From: Rhexocercosporidium sp. MPI-PUGE-AT-0058
Lineage: Eukaryota; Ascomycota; Leotiomycetes; Helotiales
Direction: 5' to 3'
DNA: 64,000 nt
Assembly (NCBI GenBank): GCA_020746875.1
Contig: JAGTJL010000014.1
Location: forward strand, 1,922,001-1,986,000
The notes under the pieces are model-generated. The model had not been told where the DNA came from. It was given only the letters and a program-made list of their open reading frames with translations, and did not search any database. Position numbers and translations under genes: made by a program. Every line of letters begins with the position of its first letter. Position 1 is the stretch's first letter. Shown in pieces: positions 22,318 through 34,561 of the stretch.

Positions 22318-25300
22318 TTCAGATTCCCGTTTCCCTGAAACAAATATCTAGGACCCTGTCCTCTTGGCACTCTCTGTAATCCGTCCCCTGTCGAAATAGT
22401 CCCTTCGCAGATGAAAAGGAAATTGGATTTCCCCAAGTACGATCTCGGCTATCTCTCTCTTTAGAGAAAAAACGTGCACCCGTCTTCCCAGGCCGTACGA
22501 GAATCTGTAATTGAAGGGAGCTCTGCAGTTCGGCGTGATTGGAGGATGCAATGAGTATTGCAGCAGTGGAGCTAAAATAGAACGGTCTTTTGATGGGGGA
22601 ATGAGGGGAGAACCGCGGAGCTACCCTTGGATTGTGGCGGCGGTTTCAAGTTGAACCCTCTCTGAATGACAGCTTGGACCAAGCTTCGATGTGCTTGTGC
22701 AAGAGCGGAAGTAAGTCCGGACGGAGAGGACGAAAGAATGAAGATGTTGCAGTCCGTGGGCCTGCCTGACAACGCAAGAAGGGTTGGAACAGTTAAAGGG
22801 GGAGGGTCTGCCTTTTCATATGTGACGGCTTGGTTGCAAGACGGGGTAGGATTTAAAGTGTGTGAGAGTCAGGGAAGGGGGGCGGATAGATGTTGCGTGA
22901 GTGGTATCAAGAACTGGTAATCGAAACAAGATCGAGGCCGGCTAGATGGGACTGGAGGGGGGTAGCATGGCAACTTTGTAGGGTCATGCTGAGTAGAGGA
23001 GAGGAGAGGAGAGTAGATGAACGGGAGGGAGGGAGAGGGAGCTGTGGGATGTTGTTGGCCTGTTCTGCTCTGCTCTGCTGGCCGATGCTGGTTTTTTGCA
23101 TTTTTCTACCTCAGACTGCATCATCATGGATGGATGCATGCAATTCTAAGCCAGGGCAGAGCAGAGCAGAGCAGGGCAGGGCAGCATCACACCTCCACCA
23201 CCACCACCACATCCCACATCCCACATCCTCCCTCTACTCTACAGTACCGGCCACCTTTGGATCACAACGGCAACCCTTCCACGAATCCTGTTCGCTCCGT
23301 CACTCGAGGCTGTGACTTTTGTCGTGAGAGTTTGCACCAGTCAGAAGCCAGAGCAGCCCCTCCATTCCCCTGGATCCCAGGTTAAGCAACTAAGGTAGTG
23401 AGTGTAGTGTGCGCGATCTGGCAGTGCGGGCGAGCTTTGGCACCACATTGGTCTGATGGACGTGGTTTGTGTGTTTTGTGGTTGTAGGCATCCCAATGAT
23501 CCCATGGCCGAGATGCATCCCATGCAGGATTTCAAGCAGAAGCCACCACCTCTGTCCGCCACCACCACCACCACCACCACGCTGCACTTCATCCTCACAA
23601 CCAGCCGCGCGCTCTGATTGGCCTTTCATCTCAGCCTGAGACAGCACTGACTTGCCGCTGACTGGATATCTTCCCAACTGCTGCTGAATCTTTCCAATGA
23701 GCAACTTCCTCTGCGTTCCTCCCTCGTCCTACAAACCCAACCCCTCTTTTAGCCTGTGCGAGCTGGGCCCGGCTCTGTTTGAAGTTGAGGGTCTTGGGAT
23801 GAACGAACAAACGAACGAAGGAACGATAAGGATGGCGCACTCTATCCTATCCTATCCCCCGCTCTCCTCAGCATCCATCCTGCAGCTATTTTTGATTTGC
23901 CCGCCGATTATAATTACGCGAACCTGGAAGGCCTGGAAGGAAAAAAAGAAGGCCTGCAAGATCTCACTCATACTTCGTACCCTGGGAACCTGGGAACCTA
24001 AGATCCATGCCAAAGCATGGCATGGGATGGGATGGCGGTGAACCTGTGGGCAGTGAGTGTGGTGCACTGGGCAACAGCTCCCCCTTCAGCTCCAGGTCTC
24101 GGTCAGAGTTGCCGAGAATTAAGAATAATATTACGCTGCTGCTGATCATACTCTGAAGATCTGACAGGGTAAAGACTCAGGGCTCTGTTTGATCGGCGAA
24201 CTGATTGTCGCTCGCTCGCTTGTGATTCAAACTGTATACAGTACATACTGTGCACGGGAAGAAAGGGGAAGGAAGGGGGGCTCATGGGGTTCTATCAAGC
24301 GAGTCATTCTCGCAATCCCATCTCAGATGTGAATCAGGGGCTTGGGAGTTCGAAATTGGAACGGAGTGAATAACCACAAGAGAATGATAAACCGTCCCGC
24401 GCCAGCCGTCCGTCCTCCAGCTGCTCTACATGTCTCTTCCGTTTTCCTTTCTGATATTCAAGTTCTACAAGTTCTTCAAGTGCCTCCATTCGAGGGAAAT
24501 TCTCACAAAATAGCAATCCCCATTCGATGGAAAATGCTACTTCCATTGCCTAGAGGTACAGAATACTTATAGTAATAACACCTACAGCTATACCTCCAGT
24601 ACCGTCCTCAAAGGGCCGTCTACCGGTCCAACCACCACACCCTGCACGTCTCCTGTGCAGTAGCTGAACGGCAAACCCGTGGACAGCAAATGGCAGTGAT
24701 TCAGTAGCAAGCCACACACGGAGGCAGCAGCCACACCAAACACCACCAAAACCGTCACATGCCTCACATGCGTCTCCATCACCGCCGTGCTGGACTCTAC
24801 GGAGAAGTGTTTCGCCATCCCGCATACACACAGACATACACATGCAATGCACATAAAGAAATATGCATACAGGACGTGCAAGCAAGCAAGCATACCTGCA
24901 GCAGCGAAACGGCAACCGGCGCGAACAGACAGTTTGCTTCTTCGACTAAGCACCTATAGTACCTGGAAACGTGCGGTACGGTACTGTATGTGATTCCGAC
25001 ACGAAAAACAGAGGGAGGTATAACTGCACTTCTCTATAGCACGATTAGATGCAGTCAAGTCATAGGGACGCCAAACTTTTCGTTCTTAAACATGGTCTCG
25101 GCACTCGACTCTTCCCTTTTGAGACTGCGGAATCCTGTACAGTATCCAAATCCAGCTTTCGGAATCTTGAAATCTGGCAAGTGCTGTATTCAGACTCAGA
25201 CAGAGCTAGGGCGGAGCTCTTTGGAGTGGCATGTTTCTTACTTGGTCGAGGGCACATCTGACAATGACATCTGACAGACAGTGACATCTGACGGGTAGGT

Positions 25301-27350
25301 TTTCTCCAGCTATCAGCTACCAGCTATCAGCTACCAGCTATCAGCTACCAGCTATCAGCTTGAAGAACTTCAGTTCTCAGCCGTGCCGGTTCTGTGATAC
25401 CGTCCTCGGAGCTGGGAAACCGGGAAATGTTTTTTTCTTTGAGTTGTGTGCCCTGCTCATGTCATCGTACATGTAACAAGATGCACCTCCCTCGCTTAGA
25501 GTTGTGCTTGTGCCTGCTAGAAAAACTGGGTTCTACTGTTGTGTGACGATTGATACCCTGCTGCTGGGACGTAATAGTAGTACGCTTCCCTTCCTGTTGT
25601 AGAAGGGTGCCATGTTATCTTGAGATCTCGTTATCTTGATACAGTTCGTTCTGTACTGTACGGTGCGGTAGTTCAGTACACGGCCAAGAACAGTTCAAGT
25701 TCCACGTACCTCTCCTGTGGGATGATGTAGTGAGATGTTATTCTGGTGGGGCAGATAGAAACTGCGAGAAGAAAGAAACGTAAATTCAAGTTCGGTGATT
25801 GATCAGGGTGCCGATGCCCCATTGTTCACATGTACTGTACACGTAGTCAAGCAAGACTTGTACGACGTATTTGAGTTTGCGGATTGCAGGTGGGGTTGTC
25901 ACGACAGGGGGTGAGGTGAGGTGGTAGGTACGTCATTGAAGCCAAAGCTATCAAGATGCAAGGTAACCCAACCCAAGGTAACCTAACCAACCCATGGTAA
26001 CCCAACCTAACCTTACCAACGCCACACAGCACCAGTAACAGCAAGCGCACCACAAACACGCTAAAAAGTATTCAACTCTGGTTTCTACTTCGTAGAATAT
26101 CTCCTCCCCTCCTAGCTCCAGCTCCAATTACCCACCCCAAGATACTTTCCTACCCAACCCCAAAAACGAGACCTCCTACCCCGCAAATACCCCAAATAAA
26201 GACAGAACACAAGAACACGAATCAGTCCAGCCCAGTCCAGACTACTATATCCAAAAACCGCAGTCCGTTGTATCATAAAGTTAGTTAGCATAGAACAAAT
26301 AAGGTTATTTCGCTGTTTCGACGTACGTTTACCTCGCTCGATGTTTCACGGTGCAGGGTATATCTTGGGATATATAAGTTCTCGTACTTACTTACTTACA
26401 CTCCAGACCTGGGGGTGGTGAAACGGAGCGAGAGGGAAACAAACTTCAGCTTGGCGTGTTGTGAATTTGCGATGCGATGGTCTGGAGTCTATCTTGGGCC
26501 CTTCGTCAGGACTGTCATAGCAGTGATACCAGAGGAGAGCACTCTGCCTAGTGGAGCGAATAGGCGGATAAGTTTAAGAACAAGAAAGCTTTGGTAAGTA
26601 TCACTCGTCCATGCATTGCCTGGCAAATTCAGTTTTGCATGTTTCAAGCAATCAGTAAATTGATCGCGTCTATTATTTGATCTCCTCTCTACTATCCCAC
26701 CCATCCCTTCCCATCCTATCAACACATATGTTCCGTCCACCTGTACTCTACTACTTTACTTGTACCAAACAAACAGATAATTCATTCGTGCTTTCGTTCC
26801 ATTCACTCACATGCGCCGCCCGAGCCTCCTCCACGCCCGCTATAATATCGCATAGCACAGCCCAGAAGACCAGACCAGACCATTTGCCTCCTCCCTCCCG
26901 CCAACACCCTGCAAAAAAGGTCTAATGCATCATGCCATGCACAGTAATACAAGGAAAAGAGAAAAAAAAAAAGAAAGAAGTTGTTGTAGCGTGAAGAGAG
27001 AATTCCTAGGCTTCGAGAAGCTTAAAGAATATCTCCATGCTGTTGTGTGTGTGTGCGTGTGCGCCCATTCGCAAAATATTTAATAATAAAGAAGCCCATA
27101 CCCTCGCTCTCATGCTTGTGCTCGCTCACTTTTTTGTTTGTGTCGACATTATAGATCTCTATGACGGGTAAACATGGGAAGCAAGGCTTTTCCTTGTGTG
27201 TCCGCAATATCGTCCCATTCCGTGCCCAAAGTACATTATACAGAGAAGTAGAAGGAATCTATTTCGAGACTGCTTCGAGAAGGGCCACAGTCATATCATT
27301 TCGTCTAAACGTTATCGGTGCTGCCGATGTCTTGTCTGGTCTGGGGAGAC
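22318..27350. other. Five-kilobase intergenic tract
   Basis: No gene could be supported on either strand. The tract contains GA/CT-rich stretches, GCAGA and CAC microsatellites (about 23155-23230 and 23555-23582), a 14-bp minisatellite (25307-25360), GGTAACC/CCAACC repeats (about 25960-26010), and repeated copies of a TACTGTAC / TACAGTA palindrome. It may hold an unusually long promoter or 5' leader for the gene ending at 22317, or a non-coding transcript. Neither can be shown from sequence. Confidence 0.5.
25307..25360. repeat. 14-bp minisatellite, about 3.9 units
   Basis: The unit CAGCTATCAGCTAC is repeated perfectly from 25307, with the fourth copy cut short at 25360. Each unit is itself two AGCTA-type halves. 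Just upstream (25254-25291) CATCTGAC occurs three times. Confidence 0.9.
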
Positions 27351-28553
27351 CTATGCCTTGCGGGATCGGGTAGTGCGACCGTTGGGGCTTGAGCCGGAGG
27401 ATTTGGCATTCCCGTTCTTCATTCCGGGGTTGATCTTGCCGTGGGTGAGGGCTGCGACGTCTGGGATCTCGGCATCCTTAAGGGAGCGGGCGGCTTTGCG
27501 GCCGGTTGGGCGTTTGCCATCCTTCTTGTAGGTTGCGAAGTAGAACGAGATAAACAGGACGAGGTAAGAGCTGATAACACCAATACCAGAGAAAGCAGCG
27601 AATTCCTCTCCAGCACAGTTACCCGCATTCGGCATCCATGGGAAGTATGTCGAGGTGAAGTAGGTGTAGGATGCGAAGTAGACGAATCCTGGGTATTCAG
27701 TTAGTAGCTGAAAGCCAGAAGAGGATGGGATTTGGTCTTACCAAGAGCAATGACGAATTGGGTGATTTGGAGACGGGTGATCCACTCCTTCCACCAGATC
27801 TTGATGCCACGCGCACTCTGGAAGTAGTACCAGTACATGACAACGTGTACCAACAAGTTGAGGCAGATGACAGTCCATGATACCGAGGTCAAACCAATCA
27901 ATTGGGTGTAGCAGAGGAGAGCAGTTGCGCCGTGGTGGTAGCAGTGGAGGAAGGCTTGACAATGTTAGCAAACACTTTGAGCCAACTGGACAGGGGTCCC
28001 ATACTCAATGGCTTCTTCTTCAAGACCAGGAAAACGGTATCAATCAATTCAAGGTACTTGGTGAGGTAGTTGAGCTGCAGCAATGTCAGCAATTGTCTGA
28101 ATCAGCCAGCGGGGCACTGCAAAAACATACATAGTACAGAATGACCAAGTGAGGAGTCCATCCACCAGCCTTCTCGCAGATGGTGAAGAAGAGACCGTGG
28201 TTGTAGAGGGTTGGGATCAATTGCTCAAGGAACAGTGCCAGAAGAATGGCGCTGATGCTGGTGAGGTAGAAGTTGTGGATCATGAACAGGGCGTTCAGCT
28301 TGAAGGCTGGTCGGTTGCGCATCAACTCCCTTCCACCAAAAATTACAATGTAGTATGTAAGAATTGCAAATCCGCTCTCCTTCAAGGTCGACATGGGGGT
28401 AACTCGCGGCTGGAAATCGAAGTCCTGCGGGGAGTAGCCCATGACGGTGCTGAAGGCCTTGTCGAAGATGGGCCATAGATGGATGCCAAACGGCCTGTCA
28501 ATGCTGGGCAGTGGCAGAGACTGCAGGATATCGGTGGGGGTTTTCGACGACAT
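27351..28553 (-). CDS. ELO-family very-long-chain fatty acid elongase (3-ketoacyl-CoA synthase)
   Basis: Four minus-strand exons (28553-28131, 28074-28005, 27954-27742, 27688-27351) give 347 residues. The ELO signature is complete after splicing: [16 protein letters not shown], then [10 protein letters not shown] with the catalytic HxxHH box at about residues 168-172, then hydrophobic segments including [15 protein letters not shown]. About six to seven membrane helices are predicted by eye. The tail is Lys/Arg-rich, suiting an ER protein. Family members condense malonyl-CoA with long acyl-CoA in the ER, feeding sphingolipid C24-C26 chains; this one most resembles the yeast Elo2/Elo3 (GNS1/SUR4) type, although which of the two is not decided. 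Introns are 56, 50 and 53 bp in phases 0, 1 and 1. Confidence 0.93.
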
Positions 28554-30158
28554 GGCGGGCTTCGGATTGAGGGGATTCGAAGAGTGAGGTATGTCTGCAG
28601 CGCGATTGATATGCCTTCGGGTCGAGAATTGACGTGTCTGGAGGCACGAGGTTCGTTGTTATATCTTTCTTGAGCCTGAACGCGACAAGCAAGCAAACTA
28701 AAAAATGGCTCGGGACGACACGTTGCGCTACACAACAGCGAAGTCGTGCAGGAGGCAATTAGAGAAGAAGAGAAGAACAAGTAGAAGAACGAGGTGTTGA
28801 GGCTCGTAGAAGGAGTGACTAGAATGTGCGATGAAGAATGACACCGGCGAAAAGGGGGATGAAGAAGGCAGGAGGATGGAAGCGGCGGATGGAAGTTTTT
28901 GTGAGATGGATGTACTTCTTTTCTTGCTGCGGGCCCTTGACATGCGCGTGTGTTGAAGGGGGAAGGGGTTTGGATCCGGGAACTCGTTTGTGTTGCTGAA
29001 AAGGGGCAAGCCCCGGTCTTAGCCGGCTCCCTCTGCCTCGACTGCCTCCTATTGCCCTGCGAAATGAAATGAGCTGCTGCTGCTGCTGCTCCGACTGACC
29101 GGGTTCTCCAACCAACTGGACAACCTCTTTCATGTGATTGGGTCTGTTGGGGGTGAAGCACGTGCGGGTTGTAAGGCCTGTCCTCTCCTTTAGTGGGGGG
29201 TGGGATGGAATGGGATGGAATAAAGAAGATTATATTGCTCCCGAAGTATTGTCTCCTTTTCCTTAGTGTTGCAGAAACTTGGAGTTAAGTATCAATGGCT
29301 CTTGATAGTACTCATGACATGAGAAGAAGTAACTACTCTACTTACCTACCTGAGAACTGTGGAAAAGCCACTTGCTGACCTTGCAGCTCTGTGTTATCAT
29401 TAGCCCTGATGGCATATCCGAACGAACCGAAGTCTTACTGTTTTGATGCCATGTCATGTTTACAATTGCATCTGCTTCTTCTAGTCTAATTAGAAGTCTT
29501 TTTTTCTCTCTCTCTCTTTCGGATACACCCAGGCGTTCGTATCAACAAGGTTGTCTCTTTTCAGCTCTCTCCTTTTAAGTTGGCGGGCGAGCCTCGGTTC
29601 AAGGTATACGAAAGAAAGTAGCCCCCACCAGCCCCTATCCACACATTGCCAAGGGGAGAAAATATCGGAAAGGTAATCACAACATCTTGTGGATTTTTAA
29701 CTGGCTCTTATCGGCCCTCGGCGCTGGAGGTAAATCTTGAAGGACAAATGGGGGGAGGGGGGAAAGGGGGCTGTCTTTACCTGCTTGTTTTCCTCAGCGC
29801 CCCTATTTGAATTCCCTCGCTTGTTTATGGGCGGGATCCGGATATCGGGCGACTGTAGGATGGCAGCAGGGCTAAGTAGGGAATGGAAATATGGATCTCC
29901 TCTGGGTCCTCGTAGAGATTGGTTAACCTCTTTATTCTGTCATCTAATATCAATGTCCACAGAACAATCGCAATTGCATCAAACACTAAGCTCGCTTAAC
30001 AATTCTATCGTGTTGAATGCACTTTGCCAGCGATGAATTTCAAGAGGGAGGAAGACAAGTCGAGTGCGAAGAGTGTATTGATGTTACAAGGAGTAGTGGA
30101 GCAGTTATATCTTACAACACATTATAAAGAAACCATTTCATATCCACAGCTCAAGAGC
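28554..30158. other. Intergenic region, elongase promoter side
   Basis: No supported gene. It includes a (CTG)6 run at about 29062 and a T/C-rich pyrimidine tract near 29500. It lies upstream of the elongase start and downstream of the Zn2Cys6 gene, both on the minus strand. Confidence 0.45.
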
Positions 30159-32445
30159 TCAAGAACATCCTTCCCCAAACTCCATCCCAAAATCAAACGC
30201 CTCATTCTCAAAATACCACGGGAACGGCGCATTCATCGAAGTGACCTCCCACTCAGCCAATACCGGATCCGGATCCAATATCCCATAGGAATATATACTG
30301 GTAGAGCCACTGTCACTCTGATCGTAACTCGCTCCCGAGTTCCCATCATACCCAGGATACAATGGAAAGTCCCGCTCCTCCAACTTCGGCGACTCAGAAA
30401 TCGTTGCGGTTGTCGAACAGCCCTCCAAATCAACTTCCCCCCTACCAAACCCATCACCCTTAATCTTCCTCAAAGACTTCCTAAGAAGTCCCAAGCCACC
30501 CTTAGCCAACGGCGACCTCTCAGCCAGCATCTCCAACAACTTCACCGCACGCTCAAACGTCGAGATATACTTCCTCGAAACCCCATCTTCAAAGGCTTGG
30601 AAGGTCTTATCCTTCTTCCCCCAATGCTTCCTAATCACACTATCCGAAGCAAGACAGCAGCCAAGTACACCGCCAGACTCAATCATAGCAGCTGGTATAG
30701 CCCAGAATCTCGTCTGGCCACCGCCCATCCGCTTATGCAGATCGAGCATCAGATCAACGCTCTTGAAGCACGCGTCTGCGAGTGTATGGCGATGTTCTTC
30801 TGCAAGTTTGAGACGAGCTGTATCTGAAGAAGCTCCTTGAATCTGCAAAGCTTTAAGTGTCATCGGTCCGCTAAAACAGCGTAACATACCCTCCACCACT
30901 CCCCAAGACAGAGCATGCAATTTAATCCTCTTTAAATCCAGATTCGGAATTGTAGTATCATAGCTAGTATCCGGATCAACCAGCCTAAACGCCGCGGGGA
31001 ATTTATCTAGAATCTCCGTCTGGTAGGCTTTGACGTGCTCGGCTACCTTGAAGGGATCCATACGCTCATGTTTCTTTGCTGGGGCGCTGATGAAGGGGCG
31101 GATGAAGCGGTAGGTTTTTATGCCGAGGATGTTGTCGGTGAAGGGCGTGGGGATAGAGGGGTTGAGAGTTGTGAGGTAGGGGAGTTCACTGGGGAGTTGC
31201 ACGGTATGGTAGTCTTCTGGGATGAGAGGCCAGCGGCCGTAGTAGGCGCAGAAGAACCTGTAGAATTGTGAGTATAGGGATGTAGGATCGCTGTGAGGAT
31301 TGTTGGATGAGAATGCTTGCTCACCGGTCCCAGTTAAAGAGGAGCCAGAATACCTTCCTCCTCGTCTCGGCATCCGAGTCATGAAGCGAAGGCCAGCGCT
31401 CTTCGGTAAACAGGTCGATTGCGTGGGCTTCTTTTGTGGCTTCTAGTAAGGCCTGGTAGCCATCCTTTGGATCTCCAGCTGTGATCAAAACCACTGCATG
31501 AAGTATCATATATTGAACTCGGATCACTGAAGGTTTCCTCGGTCGATACGAGTCAAAGTGACGAGCCAGCTCATCACAACGAGCTTCCATAGCGTCGACT
31601 GTATCCTCAAGAATCTTTTCTGTAGGATAATCCGGATTGGGAAGATGCTGTAAGCTGAATACACAGAGCCGCAGTATCAACGTGCCGAAGAGGATATCAT
31701 CTGCTCCGTAATAGCTAGACTGCGACCACCAAGCCCCGTATCGCTCGAGAAAAATGTCTGGGGTAATGTATTCGTAGGTCCAGTTCACTTTCTCGATGAA
31801 ATGCTGGATGAGGAAATCGACTTCTCGTCGACTGGGGAAGAGTTTCAAGACTTCGGCTCGTGTTCTCTGCATACCACATCCGAGCTTTGGAGTTGAGGCT
31901 GGTTTGTCACATAAAGATAGCCCTCCGCTTTTAGTCATCAGCTTTATTTAGGAGATGAAGTCTTTGGGAATGACTTACAGCCCTTTCTCAACGAGGACTA
32001 GTGGTGTGTCTGTCTCCTCGATGCCTTCATCTGACTCTGGACTACTGATTTCATGCCTTGATTTATCATACTCGCTTGAACTTTTACTCTGCAGTTTTTG
32101 AGTGCCTGGTGTGGAGCGCTTAGGTGATGCATTTGATGCAGCATATCGACACATGTGGCCAGCTTTTCGAGCCAGGCATGGCTGACAAGGCCATTCTCGA
32201 TTGCACTTCAAACAATCAGCACTGGACCAAAAGCTCGATCATTTCGCACGACTAGATATCTCGCGCGAATAAAGAAAAAAGGGCGAAAGTGACCTCTATC
32301 CCACTTTGGTCTCTAACTGAACCCGACGTACCTTGACTTTCCTCCTGTTGCACTCGATACAACTTATCTTATCACGTCGACGAGTAATCTTCTTGCCCGC
32401 TGCCGCCGTCTTGGCAAGTTTTCCAGATGAGTTGGAGGTATTCAT
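30159..32445 (-). CDS. Zn2Cys6 fungal transcription factor with fungal-specific domain
   Basis: Four minus-strand exons (32445-32332, 32205-31979, 31927-31325, 31257-30159) give 680 residues. The binuclear zinc cluster is perfect but split by the first intron: C29-x2-C32-x6-C39-x5-C45-x2-C48-x8-C57. A basic TRRRDK flank precedes it. After a Ser-rich linker, a fungal_trans-like region begins near FLIQHFIEKVNWTYEYI and includes DAETRRKVFWLLFNWDRF followed by GRWPLIPEDYHTVQLP, the hallmark of that domain. Introns of 126, 51 and 67 bp fall in phases 0, 2 and 2. The third-exon acceptor is fixed by reading frame, because the alternative AG gives an immediate stop. The protein should be a nuclear DNA-binding regulator; its target pathway is unknown. 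The divergent neighbour upstream is too far away to imply a cluster. Confidence 0.9.
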
Positions 32446-33449
32446 GACGAACCGTGACCTAGTTTGACAGAAAAAATTGACTTTCTATAGAATTTTGAAA
32501 GAGATGGGATTATGTAAATGCTGATTGCTCGGGCCCTCGGATGTTAGAATTGTAATTGAATACCGCGGGTGCACCCGAGCCCGAGAGTCTCTATACAGCC
32601 CTGACCTGCCACGATGTTATACTTTGGAACTCGGATCAAATACATGCCTTCATGGTAGGTGCTGCTGAAGTTCTCGCTCTGGGCCTTGGCAGATTTGTAT
32701 TAGAGAGGACGTGGCTGGTGAGAAAGTAGCAAGAATTTGATATACAAGAAGCGGAACTTTACTCGTCTGACTGATCGCCCTGTCGCTTAGCGTTGGACGA
32801 CAGGGGAGTCATGCATTGGTCTTGTGTTTCCGTCAGCAGTGTAGCAGAGAGCCAATTCGAGGGCTGCGTTTGATGTGCGTAGGTGGATCATAGTCGAGGC
32901 ATGACTAAGAGGTATACGATGGGTATACGATGATATCGGTTGTGGCCGTGCGGTCAGCAATATTTCTTTCTGGGTTTGGGAGAATTAATGCGTGTTGTTT
33001 ATCGCTGCTATGGATTTGATGATGGCTGGTTGGGGCTTGTTGGGTGTTAACCAAAGGCATACAGAGCGATGGGTGTGAGATGCTGGATTTTAGCTTTAAT
33101 TGGGGCTCCAGTGCTGGGAAACTGTCAGGAAGCTCGAAGATGGCAACAAAACAGACAAGCGAGTCCCAGTCCAAAGGATGTGCGAGCCACGGAAGACTTG
33201 CCTTCCAGTTCGAAATTCAAGCTTTGGCCGAATATTTTCTACTTGGACTGTATCTATTTGCGGACTGAATTGGGACTTGGTAACCCTAGACTTTTGACGT
33301 CTCAATAGAGTGAATGTTGCATTGTAAGAATGAGCTCGAGTTTTCGAAAATGAGAAGTAATAGATAGCATGAGCTAGTCGGATGATTCACGGAGGCACTC
33401 GGGCTTTCTTCTTCCGGGTAATCCAAAAAATCCAAAAATCCCCTGGTCT
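32446..33449. other. Intergenic region, no gene seen
   Basis: About 1 kb between two minus-strand genes. Short overlapping open frames in all phases lack codon bias or motifs. It should contain the Zn2Cys6 gene promoter at its left end. Confidence 0.45.
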
Positions 33450-34561
33450 TTAAAGCTCTAGCAATTCTCGAGCAGTTGCTTCTGGAACATGGTCTCTCAA
33501 CACCGCCACCGTCTCGTCCCAAAGACGTTTTTGAACCTTCCTCCCTTCCTCACTGCGAACAAAAGCAGATACCCTCGAACGGATTAGCTTTCACTGCCTT
33601 CCACCCGGATTGACAGACCAGACTTACTCGACAAGTTTCGCTTCACTCAGATATTTCCCATGTGTTTCTGGTCCCTTCACCACAGCAGCATCCATAAGAA
33701 GTAAACCACCTTCTTCGCGAGTTCTTCCCACCACCCGATCGAATCCTTGTATGATCTTATTGCCATCTCTGTGAAGCCCCGTATCAACTGAACCTGGGTT
33801 GATGAGATTGATAGCTACTTCTTCACCAGACACTCGTGATGCAAGCTCGAGAGCCCAGAACACGTTCAGGAGTTTGGTTACACTGTACCGATCCATTGTA
33901 TCACCGAAGAAAGCCTTGTCGTTTAGACGAGCTAGAATATTGTCGGCTCCCTGTTCTTTGAATGGTGTCCACATGTGGACTTCAGAGGATGTGAAAGTCA
34001 GGCGAGTTGGGCGGCTTAAGGCAGAGGAGGTCTTGCGTAAGATCGGAAGCATGAGAAGGGACAGAAGTGCGGTGGATAGATGGTTAACCTGCAGAGAAGA
34101 TTCGAAGCCTGACGAGGGAGACGTTGCCCATTCGAACTTGAAAGCTCCGGCATTCAACATGGCAATATCCAGACCTATAATACTTTAGTAAGGATGGCTG
34201 ACCGAGAGGTTTCCAGATTGTATCCACTGGCCATTCACTTACGTGGAAGACCTTGAGTACGCCTTCCGAAAGCAAGGACAGAGTCAAAGGACTCTAGATT
34301 CAGAGGCCATACTTCAACCGTGGTCTTTGAAGCCGAATTCGACTTCAAGATATCTACTTTCGCTTTCTCGCCCTTCGATATAGTCCGCACAGCTAAGATC
34401 ACGCGGGTTGCATTGAGACGAACACACTGGCGGGCGGCTTCGAGTCCAATTCCAGAATTCGCTCCAGTGATGAGGATTGTTTGATCTGAAAGATCAAGGC
34501 CAGCTGGAAGCGGGGGTGGATGAACAAACACCTGTCTGTACAAATAACTTGCATACCCCAT
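33450..34561 (-). CDS. Classical short-chain dehydrogenase/reductase, retinol-dehydrogenase-like
   Basis: Three minus-strand exons (34561-34243, 34174-33628, 33552-33450) give 322 residues, typical of this SDR group. The cofactor motif TGANSGIG is at residues 32-39. An LNAG motif begins at about residue 113 just after the first splice. The catalytic Tyr and Lys are Y203-S-V-T-K207, with Ser near residue 169-170. The small last exon supplies a characteristic EEGRKVQKRLWDETV helix; without it the protein would stop directly at the splice donor. Introns of 68 and 75 bp are in phases 1 and 2. Relatives oxidise or reduce lipophilic alcohols and ketones with NAD(P)(H). The substrate is unknown. The short N-terminal extension MGYASYLYRQVFV may be a membrane-contact helix. 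Confidence 0.88.

Noticed and set aside
25960..26010. GGTAACC / CCTAACC repeats as degenerate telomeric sequence
   Set aside because: Units vary (AACCC, AACCT, CAACC) and do not form TTAGGG arrays; this is more likely a local simple repeat.
28382..29161. Long minus-strand frame of 259 codons upstream of the elongase
   Set aside because: It overlaps the elongase first exon in a different phase; it is a pyrimidine-rich leader with chance openness.
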